In this document: positions 1 through 6,645 of the stretch, piece by piece | Layout of the letters: the number at the start of each line of letters is the position of its first letter | How positions within the stretch are numbered: position 1 is the stretch's first letter | Source: Actinomycetes bacterium | Lineage (GTDB): Bacteria; Actinomycetota; Actinomycetes; Streptosporangiales; Streptosporangiaceae | DNA: 6,645 bases | NCBI GenBank assembly: GCA_023425615.1 | Contig: JAFACJ010000021.1 | Location: forward strand, 1-6,645 | Direction of reading: 5' to 3' | Notes under the pieces: model-generated | What the model was told of the DNA's origin: nothing | Databases searched by the model: none | Seen by the model: the letters and a program-made list of their open reading frames with translations, nothing else | Translations under genes and position numbers: made by a program

Positions 1-2
1 GC

Positions 3-98
3 GGCCGCCCCGCCGCCGGGGGGGGGGGCGCGGCCGACGAAATGATGAGCCTCGCCTCCGCCTTCGCGCGCGGCGGCCTCACCGCCGGATGCCGTTGA
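3..98 (+). CDS. Possible 3' end of an unidentified gene entering from the left edge
   Basis: A reading frame is open from the left edge to a TGA at 96-98. It has the codon pattern of a real high-GC gene: from the ATG at 42 onward nearly every third base is G or C. The readable C-terminus is about 31 residues: a Gly/Ala-rich stretch partly encoded by an 11-G homopolymer (18-28), then a short amphipathic segment ending AFARGGLTAGCR. If real, the gene converges tail-to-tail on gdhA with about 40 bases between stops. The family is not recognisable from this fragment. Chance openness in GC-rich DNA is the main alternative. Confidence 0.4.
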   Translation, partial: GRPAAGGGGAADEMMSLASAFARGGLTAGCR

Positions 99-119
99 TG
101 AGGCCGGTGGGGATGATGC

Positions 120-136
120 CCGGGGGATGTTCCCGG
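120..136. terminator. Small hairpin between converging gene ends
   Basis: CCGGG (120-124) pairs with CCCGG (132-136), and two G-U pairs can extend the stem inward. It lies immediately after the gdhA stop codon and after the end of the possible left-hand gene, where a shared terminator would be expected. There is no U-tract and the stem is short, so the call is weak. Confidence 0.3.
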
Positions 137-137
137 C

Positions 138-1536
<1,399 letters not shown>

Positions 1537-1546
1537 CCGGACACCT

Positions 1547-1611
1547 TCTCCCGCCTCCCCGGCGGGAACGCGGGAGGTCAGCGCCCTGCTGAGGGCCGGG
1601 GCGGAGGCGCT
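1547..1611 (-). terminator. Two GC-rich hairpins downstream of the broken membrane gene
   Basis: The first hairpin can form as CCCGCC/GGCGGG (1550-1555 with 1561-1566, loop TCCCC) or as the alternative CTCCCGC/GCGGGAG (1548-1554 with 1570-1576). The second is GCCCT/AGGGC (1583-1587 with 1592-1596, loop GCTG), enclosable by AGCGCC/GGCGCT (1580-1585 with 1606-1611). They directly follow the original stop codon of the membrane gene and precede the gdhA promoter region. That position fits a terminator insulating gdhA. No U-tract is present, which is common in actinomycetes. Confidence 0.4.
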
Positions 1612-2267
1612 CAGAAGGAGAACGGCGGCTGCCGATCCATGTGATGCATGTCCCAGTGCGGATCGGGCATCTGCTGGAGCCGCCGTTCCCGCCGGCCGAT
1701 CAGCCGGACCGGCCAGGTCGGTACCGAGACGAGCAGGGCGGCCGGCAGGAAGGTCCAGAAGCCGCTGATCCGCAGGGTGGGATCCATCCAGGTGCTCAGT
1801 CAGGACAGCAGCCACAGCTTCAGCGCACTGATCGTGAGCATGAGGATCACCGTGACGCCGGGTGCGGAGAGTTCGAGGCTCAGGTTGGTGAACAGCGTGG
1901 CCAGCACGGCCAGGAGGAGCAGTTGCCGCCACCCGGGCCCGGCCTCCACCCGGACGCCGTCGAGCATCCACGCGGCGAGCAGCAGACCGCCGATGACGAG
2001 GGCGTATTCGGCCAGCACGCGTGCCGCGCCCAGGGCTTGCGCCCGTCCGGCCGGCGACCACAGCACGGATGCGAGCGCCGTGCTGATGGTGAAGGCCACC
2101 AGGACGGCGATGACGGTCGGCCAGAGCCCCGATATCCGAGTCGGCAGGCCGAACGTCACACAGAGCCGTACGGACAGATGCAGCGCCGCGGGCGCCACCA
2201 CGATGATCGCCACGATCCGGATAGCGGTCGAGCCTCCGGTACAGCCGCCGACAGGACGCGGCCACAT
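1611..2267 (-). pseudogene. YvlD / 4-TMS phage-holin-superfamily-IV-like membrane protein, interrupted by in-frame TGA
   Basis: The ATG at 2267 opens a 155-codon frame that stops at a TGA (1802-1800). The same frame then continues for 62 more codons to a second TGA at 1613-1611, giving a 218-codon gene with one internal stop. Hydrophobic segments lie near residues 15-33, 48-70, 86-102, 113-131 and 138-155, and a sixth follows the stop (GFWTFLPAALLVSV). The last four fit the YvlD/DUF360 family layout: a TM helix ending in a D/PG-V-V turn (LDGVRVEAG), two helices, then a second turn (DPTLRISGFW) into the final helix. The stop falls at the end of the fifth helix (KLWLLS-stop-LSTW), where a tryptophan would fit, so TGG to TGA is the simplest explanation. 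The family's biochemical role is not established. Alternatives are a sequencing error, a functional truncated protein, or stop-codon readthrough. The start has only a weak Shine-Dalgarno (GGGGC). Confidence 0.65.
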
Positions 2268-2347
2268 GAGGCAAGCCCCGGCCGATTCAAGGACACGCCA
2301 TCGGCGAGGCCCTCACCGGCATGTCCGCCTTCCACCGAACCCCAATG

Positions 2348-2363
2348 TGTGACCTGAGTCACT
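2348..2363. promoter_or_regulatory. CRP/FNR-like palindrome in the divergent intergenic region
   Basis: TGTGA-N6-TCACT differs from the classical CRP consensus TGTGA-N6-TCACA only at the last base. Its core GTGAC-N4-GTCAC is a perfect inverted repeat (2349-2362). The last base overlaps a TAGGAT hexamer (2363-2368) that matches a streptomycete -10 reading toward the hydrolase gene, but no clear -35 precedes it. Bound there, a CRP-family protein would more likely repress than activate the hydrolase; it could also act on the divergent membrane gene. The rest of the 197-base gap (2268-2464) shows nothing else supportable. Confidence 0.4.
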
Positions 2364-2449
2364 AGGATCGGTGGTGCTGGTCACTGTTCCCGGCGGTGAA
2401 CGCGAGCACTCTCCAGAACCACGTTCGCCGCCAGGGACGGCGTCGACTG

Positions 2450-2455
2450 AAAGGA
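2450..2455 (+). promoter_or_regulatory. Shine-Dalgarno choosing the ATG at 2465
   Basis: AAAGGA lies 9 bases before the ATG at 2465. The upstream in-frame GTG at 2396 has no comparable purine tract and would add an Arg-rich 23-residue extension, so the ATG is preferred. Confidence 0.6.
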
Positions 2456-2464
2456 CCAGCGCAG

Positions 2465-3352
2465 ATGCGCATCAACGGATTCGAGGACGGCAGAGCCCTC
2501 GTCGGGTCGACGCCCGTCGATCTCGTCGTCGAATGGCAGGGGCCGTTGGGCCCGATGGACGAACTGTTCCCCGCACTGCGGGAGAACCGGGACATCGACA
2601 CGGGCTGGCTCGGCGCGCCGTACGTGGAGGAGTCGACCAACTCCTACGTCGCGACGGTGCAGACGCACATCCTCCGCAGCGACGGCATGACGATCCTCAT
2701 CGACACCGGATGCGGCAACCACAAGGAGCGCCCCGGCTTCCCGCTGTTCGGCGGCTGGGACACGCCCTACCTGGACGACCTGGCGGGGCGGGGAGTCCGC
2801 CCCGAGGAGGTGGACCTCGTCGTCACCACCCACTGCCACCTCGACCACACCGGCTGGAACACCCGCCTGGAGAACGGCGAATGGGTGCCCACCTTCCCCA
2901 ACGCGCGCTACCTCCTGTGCGAGGACGAGTTCGATTTCTGGAACCCCGAGAACCCCTTCACGCGGCACGGCGCCGAAACGAACCAGAACGTCTTCGAAGA
3001 CAGCGTGGCGCCCATCGCGAGATCCGGCCAGCTGTCCCTGTGGAAGGGCGAGAAGGACATCAGCTCACAACTCCGCCTCGTCCAGGCACCCGGACACACC
3101 CCGGGCTCAGCGGTCCTCCTCGTGGAGTCCGACGGTGAGAAGGGCCTCTTCGTCGGCGACATCCTGCACACACCCCTCCAACTCACACACCCCCACGTGC
3201 ACTGGTGTTCCGACGAGGACGTCCCCGCCGCCACGGCCACCCGCGCCAAGATCCTCCACTGGGCCGCCGACGAGAACATGCACCTCTTCCCGGCCCATTT
3301 CACGGGAGGCACCAGACTCACCCGAGACGGCAGCGCCTTCCGCATGGACTGA
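2465..3352 (+). CDS. MBL-fold metallo-hydrolase
   Basis: This 295-residue cytoplasmic-looking protein has no signal peptide or membrane segment and carries the full metallo-beta-lactamase-fold metal site. The HxHxDH motif is HCHLDH at 123-128 (H123, H125, D127, H128). H211 is in PGHTPGS, D232 in VGDILH, and H278 in the C-terminal PAHFTGG. The preceding strand LIDTGCGN (78-85) is also typical. This arrangement predicts a two-metal, probably zinc, hydrolase of the broad COG0491 group, which includes lactonases and organophosphate or ester hydrolases. The DHTGWN context and the FPNARYLL segment place it in a common bacterial subgroup, but the substrate cannot be read from sequence. It is transcribed away from the broken membrane gene and converges on the NACHT gene. 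A longer form from the GTG at 2396 is possible but less likely. Confidence 0.92.
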   Translation: MRINGFEDGRALVGSTPVDLVVEWQGPLGPMDELFPALRENRDIDTGWLGAPYVEESTNSYVATVQTHILRSDGMTILIDTGCGNHKERPGFPLFGGWDTPYLDDLAGRGVRPEEVDLVVTTHCHLDHTGWNTRLENGEWVPTFPNARYLLCEDEFDFWNPENPFTRHGAETNQNVFEDSVAPIARSGQLSLWKGEKDISSQLRLVQAPGHTPGSAVLLVESDGEKGLFVGDILHTPLQLTHPHVHWCSDEDVPAATATRAKILHWAADENMHLFPAHFTGGTRLTRDGSAFRMD

Positions 3353-3371
3353 ACGCCATACCGCCGCTGAC

Positions 3372-3406
3372 CCGCCGCATCCGGACGGACCAGGTCCATG
3401 CGGCGG
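3372..3406. terminator. Strong hairpin terminator between the converging hydrolase and NACHT genes
   Basis: CCGCCGCAT (3372-3380) pairs perfectly with ATGCGGCGG (3398-3406), a 9-bp stem. GGAC (3383-3386) with GTCC (3394-3397) continues the stem past a two-base bulge around a seven-base loop. It begins 19 bases after the hydrolase stop codon. The symmetric stem could serve both strands and stop NACHT read-through as well. There is no U-tract. Confidence 0.6.
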
Positions 3407-3420
3407 CTCCCGCGAATGCG

Positions 3421-3540
3421 CCGGTTCACGCCGCCGGTGACGATGATCAGGGGAGCCGGGCCACGTTCATATCGTTCGGCGACAAGGGCCGTAACGGGTG
3501 CGAGCTGATCGGTGCCGAAGAGGAAGTGCGCGGCGCTCAG
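3421..3540 (-). pseudogene. Relic of a YdcF/DUF218-family gene
   Basis: The minus strand here encodes about 40 residues that read as the core of a YdcF/ElyC-type (DUF218) domain. There is a hydrophobic strand leading to FGTDQLAP, then a helix (VAERYERG), then APLIIVTGGVNR. In the family the GG motif should be followed by an acidic EG/EA segment and a further 100 or so residues; here the resemblance ends at 3421. Upstream the frame runs into the NACHT coding sequence with no start codon of its own. Third positions are less GC-rich than in intact neighbours (for example GAA CGA TAT GAA CGT), as expected for drifting DNA. It touches the NACHT stop codon by a few bases. Family recognition is from remembered motif patterns, so chance similarity in an open antisense frame remains possible. 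Confidence 0.5.
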
Positions 3541-6500
3541 TGCCCTTCTCGCGGGAGCGTCGCGAACGCCTCCGCGACCCGCTGGGCCAGCACGGCCGCC
3601 TGTCGCACGTCCTCGTCGGGGTCGGTGTCCGCGCATTCCTCCAGCAGGCGAACGGTGGCCTGCCGAGCCGGCCATCCGAAAGCGAGAACGCGCAGCGCCG
3701 TGGTGCGGACCCGAGGCGTGCGGTCGGTCCTGGCCACGGACTGGAGGATCTCGTGAGTGTCCGCGTCTCCGTCCTTCAGCCAGGCCACCCAGTTGAGGGC
3801 ATTGCGCCTGTTGGACGACGAGGGATCGGCGACCATCCGTTCCAGGAGCAGCCGGTGGACGTCATCGTCGGCGGCCCAGTAGCGAGCGAGGAGCTGGACG
3901 GCCAGCCAGCGCGGCCCCGGTTCCGGGTCGGCGACGGCCCGCTCGAACAGCATGTCCCGCAGGTCGTCGCGGTCGTGCCAGAACTCCACCAGCAGCCACA
4001 TCGCCTCGCTGCGGGACTTGCCGGCCGGATCGTCGCGGACCTGCCGGAACAGCATGTCCTTCACGGTTCCGCGATCCTGAGCTCTGCGGGCCAGCAACTG
4101 CATGGCCTGACGTCGAGCGTCCGGGTGCGGGTCGTCGACCGCCCGGCGGAGGGCCAGCCGCTGGACGTCAGCGTCGTCGTGCCAGTGCCAGACGAGGGCT
4201 TCGAGCGCCGTCATCCGGGGTTCGCGGTCCGGATCGTCGTGCGCCCTTTCGAGGAACAGAGGTTTCAGGTCCTCATGGCCGGTCCGCTGCCGGGCGAGGA
4301 CGGACAGCGCGCTTTGCCGCACCTCCGGAGACGGATCGGCGACGGCCTGCCGGAGCGCGAGTTCCCGGACGTCCTCGCTCCTTCGCCAGTGGCGTGCCAG
4401 GGCCGTCAGGGCCGCCGCCCGGGGTCCCGGGTCCGGATCTTCAACGGCCCTCGCCCAGAGCAGTTCCCGTACCCCGTGCCGGTTCGTGCGGTAGCGGGCC
4501 AGCAGTCCGAGGGCCTCCTGCCGCACCTCCGGAGCCGGGGCGGTGACGGCACTGCCGGAGATGATCTCCCAGGTGTCGTCGCGGTCGGACCAGCGGACGC
4601 TCAGCAGCCGCAGTGCGACCAGACGGGAGCTGACCTCGGGTTCTTCCTCAAGCCTCCGGGAGACCAGTTCGCGGGCGTCCGCACGGCCCGGCCAGCGGTG
4701 GGCGACGGACTCCAGGGCCTCTCTGCGGGGGGCCGGGGCCGGATCGGACACGGCGCTGTCGTACAGCAGTTCGCGGACGTCGGCGTCGGAGCTCCAGTAT
4801 CCGGCCAGGCATTCGAGTGCTCCTCGCCGCGACTCCGGGTCGGGCGCCTCCAGCGCTTCGCGCACCAGCGTCCAGGCGCTCTCGAGGTCGGGGTCCCGGT
4901 CGAGGATCCGGCGCAGGACCTCGGCCCGGGTGGCCGCGGCGGGACTGTACTCCGCCAGAAGGAGCTGAGCCTCCGGTGTGGTGGAGAGCGCGCAGGCGAT
5001 GCCCGACGCGATGCGGTGCTCCGCCTGGAACTGGCCGCGCAGCAGATACCAGCGCAGATAGCGGTCGCGTCCGGTCCAGTCGGGACCCAGGAGCGACAGG
5101 GCCGGCAGCATGCTCTCCAGCGGGTTCAACGTGGTCCAGCCCAAAGTCCGCTCCAGCAGATCGATCAGGGCGTCGACGGTGGCATCGCTCTGGGGTGCCA
5201 TGAGGTCGACCCGTTCGGCTTCGGCAAGCGCCCGGACCGCGAGGGCGAGCATGCCGTGAAGCCCCCAGCGCACGTCCTCGGCGTGCAGCCGCAGGAGCGC
5301 GTCGACCACGCGCCCGGCGTCCCGCTCGCCCAGCTTGCCGACGAGGAGCAGCAGCACCTCGTGCCAGGCGGGATCGCGGGCCCTGGCCTCGAACACGTCA
5401 CGGATCAGTTCCTCCTCACTCCACTCGCGGTCACGCTGGTACCGGCGGGCGATGTCGTCGGCCGCCAGGAAGTCGAGGAACGCCCGATGGACGAAGCCGT
5501 ATACCTCGTCGCCGAAGCGGCTGAGGATGAAGTTCCGCTCCCGGAGCTGTCTGATGAGTCCTCGCGCCGCCAGGACGGCCTTCTCCTGGGGAAGAGAGCG
5601 GTACCGCCCTTCGAGGTAGGAGATGAACAGCGCTTCCAGATCGTCACCGTGGATGTGGTTGCCGACGGCGTCGTCCGCACCCTCCTGCATCCGGCGGGCG
5701 AGCAGCCTCAGGAGCGCCCAGCGGTCCTTGTTGTCGATGATCCGCATGTCGGCCTGGACCGGATTGGGGAGGTTCTTGACCTCCTGGTCCCAGCGGGCCA
5801 CCAGGAGGTCGACGGCGTGCTCGTACACGCTGTGCCGGTCGCGCGGCAGCTCCCGCCGCCGGCCGATGATCGACAGGATGGTGAGCAGGAGGGGGTTGCC
5901 CGCGAGATCCCGGACCGGCCGGGAGGATGCCAGCGCGCCGGTCATCCTCCGGTGGAGCCTTGCGGCGAGTGCCGGATCCTCCGGGCAGACGACCGTGTAC
6001 CAGCGACGGGTGAACTCGGCGATCTGGGAACCGGTCAGGTCCTGGATCATGTAGTGCCGGAAGCCCGCCTGGTCGAGAACGCTCCGCCGATGCCCGATCA
6101 CCCGGGACGTCACGATGACACGCACGTCCGGGTAACGCTCCGCGAAGGCGGCGATCCGCCGCTCGGACTCGTCCCGGGTGTTCGGGTCGAACAGCTCGTC
6201 CAGACCGTCGAAGACGACGATCGCCCGGCCCGCGCGCAGCAGGGCGTCCAGTACGCCGCGCGGTACCGCCATGCCCTCCAGGGCGCTCAGGCTGTTCAGA
6301 AAGTCCTCGAAGGTCCGGTCACGCCATCTGTCTTCCGCGTATCTGCGGAGTTCCACGATCAGGGGAACGAGTCCGGCCAGTCCGGCCAGCGCCTCGGGGA
6401 CCGCGTCGGAGGTCAGCGTCAGAGCGAGGTAACGGGCGAGAGTGGACTTGCCCGCGCCCGGATCCCCCAGAAGCACCACCCGGCGCTGCCGCGGATCGGT

Positions 6501-6645
6501 CAAGACGCTCAGGGACTCCACGGCCGGCCGTTCGCGGTAGGCCCGGTACGCCAGTTCTCGTGACTCCTCGGCGAGGCCGGGCGGCAGCTCGTCCGGAAGG
6601 CGGACGCCGTCGCCGCCCCCCAGCCGCATCCGCAGCGCTCGGGGA
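3537..6645 (-). CDS. NACHT-domain STAND NTPase with C-terminal HEAT-like solenoid, 5' end outside window
   Basis: This is a large cytoplasmic signal-transduction ATPase of the NACHT/STAND class. Positions are counted from the first in-window Met at 6629, which gives 1030 residues. The frame is still open to 6645 without a stop, so the true N-terminus probably lies beyond the edge. The Walker A motif GDPGAGKST is at 55-63 and the Walker B motif VVFDGLDEL at 138-146. The sensor-like VIVTSR is at 171-176, the GNPL motif of the winged-helix side at 244-247, and FVHRAFLDFLAA, typical after NACHT modules, at 379-390. Residues of about 400-594 are irregular helices. Residues 595-1030 are 13 HEAT-like units at an exact 34-residue spacing. 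The family's NTPase switches between off and on states when the C-terminal sensor meets a ligand; several bacterial members protect against phage. Any effector domain would be N-terminal and unseen. The gene converges on the hydrolase gene, with a hairpin between. No frameshift or lost catalytic motif is seen. Confidence 0.93.
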   Translation of the reverse strand, partial: PRALRMRLGGGDGVRLPDELPPGLAEESRELAYRAYRERPAVESLSVLTDPRQRRVVLLGDPGAGKSTLARYLALTLTSDAVPEALAGLAGLVPLIVELRRYAEDRWRDRTFEDFLNSLSALEGMAVPRGVLDALLRAGRAIVVFDGLDELFDPNTRDESERRIAAFAERYPDVRVIVTSRVIGHRRSVLDQAGFRHYMIQDLTGSQIAEFTRRWYTVVCPEDPALAARLHRRMTGALASSRPVRDLAGNPLLLTILSIIGRRRELPRDRHSVYEHAVDLLVARWDQEVKNLPNPVQADMRIIDNKDRWALLRLLARRMQEGADDAVGNHIHGDDLEALFISYLEGRYRSLPQEKAVLAARGLIRQLRERNFILSRFGDEVYGFVHRAFLDFLAADDIARRYQRDREWSEEELIRDVFEARARDPAWHEVLLLLVGKLGERDAGRVVDALLRLHAEDVRWGLHGMLALAVRALAEAERVDLMAPQSDATVDALIDLLERTLGWTTLNPLESMLPALSLLGPDWTGRDRYLRWYLLRGQFQAEHRIASGIACALSTTPEAQLLLAEYSPAAATRAEVLRRILDRDPDLESAWTLVREALEAPDPESRRGALECLAGYWSSDADVRELLYDSAVSDPAPAPRREALESVAHRWPGRADARELVSRRLEEEPEVSSRLVALRLLSVRWSDRDDTWEIISGSAVTAPAPEVRQEALGLLARYRTNRHGVRELLWARAVEDPDPGPRAAALTALARHWRRSEDVRELALRQAVADPSPEVRQSALSVLARQRTGHEDLKPLFLERAHDDPDREPRMTALEALVWHWHDDADVQRLALRRAVDDPHPDARRQAMQLLARRAQDRGTVKDMLFRQVRDDPAGKSRSEAMWLLVEFWHDRDDLRDMLFERAVADPEPGPRWLAVQLLARYWAADDDVHRLLLERMVADPSSSNRRNALNWVAWLKDGDADTHEILQSVARTDRTPRVRTTALRVLAFGWPARQATVRLLEECADTDPDEDVRQAAVLAQRVAEAFATLPREGH
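3540..4847 (-). repeat. Thirteen HEAT-like units with an exact 34-residue (102-base) period
   Basis: Units begin at residues 595, 629, 663, 697, 731, 765, 799, 833, 867, 901, 935, 969 and 1003 of the NACHT protein, with no insertion or deletion anywhere. The consensus starts DPxPxxRxxALxxLARxW, then four variable residues, then DVRELLxxRAVx. The Arg at unit position 7 and the Ala at position 10 occur in all 13 units, DP at positions 1-2 in nine, and Trp at position 18 in eight. The last unit is cut short by the C-terminus (28 residues). The pattern resembles PBS-lyase-type HEAT repeats: two helices per unit, with a DP turn opening the first. A degenerate unit may precede it at 561-594. The units differ widely, so this is an old array rather than a recent tandem duplication. 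Confidence 0.85.

Noticed and set aside
2321..2365. A 14-codon open frame (ATG to TAG) upstream of the hydrolase gene as a leader peptide
   Set aside because: It is GC3-rich, but it is very short, has a poorly spaced Shine-Dalgarno and shows no regulatory residue pattern.
2381..2399. A TCAC...GTGA inverted repeat beside the CRP-like site as a second operator
   Set aside because: The arms are only four to five bases with an eleven-base spacer, expected by chance in this DNA.
2908..3675. A 255-codon minus-strand frame running across the hydrolase end and the NACHT end
   Set aside because: Only its middle part (3421-3540) resembles a protein family; the flanks are antisense or out of frame with real genes, so only the relic was kept.
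3498..6563. A 1021-codon open frame on the plus strand opposite the NACHT gene
   Set aside because: It is a shadow frame typical of high-GC DNA. Its residue composition is repetitive and rich in Gly/Pro/Val/Arg with no domain, while the opposite strand carries clear NACHT motifs.

Overview
The window looks like part of a high-GC actinomycete chromosome, most likely Streptomyces or a close relative. The evidence is very high GC, codon third positions dominated by G and C, a TTG start behind a strong Shine-Dalgarno sequence, hairpin terminators without U-tracts, and uninterrupted shadow reading frames opposite the real genes. No lineage-specific marker was identified, so the genus is an inference.

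Layout, left to right: (1) a possible 3' end of a plus-strand gene entering from the left (3-98); (2) gdhA, an E. coli-type NADP-dependent glutamate dehydrogenase on the minus strand (138-1478), a core nitrogen-assimilation gene; (3) a minus-strand membrane protein of the YvlD / mycobacterial 4-TMS holin-like family (1611-2267), broken by an in-frame TGA at 1800-1802 in the middle of the conserved domain; (4) a 197-base divergent intergenic region with a CRP-like palindrome (2348-2363) and a TAGGAT -10-like hexamer; (5) a plus-strand metallo-beta-lactamase-fold hydrolase (2465-3352) with all metal-binding motifs intact; (6) a strong hairpin (3372-3406) and a roughly 40-codon relic of a YdcF/DUF218 gene (3421-3540, minus); (7) a large minus-strand NACHT-domain STAND NTPase (3537 to the right edge) whose 5' end lies outside the window. 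Its C-terminal 436 residues are 13 HEAT-like units at an exact 34-residue period.

The window joins a conserved metabolic gene to an accessory segment. Two of the genes between gdhA and the NACHT gene are broken or reduced to a fragment, which suggests a site of gene turnover. The NACHT protein is the most interesting element. Bacterial NACHT proteins include demonstrated antiphage NLR-like sensors, and this one has an intact nucleotide-binding core and a long regular alpha-solenoid suited to ligand sensing. Its N-terminal effector region, if present, is not visible. Nothing in the window shows that gdhA, the hydrolase and the NACHT protein work in one pathway; they appear to be separate transcription units.
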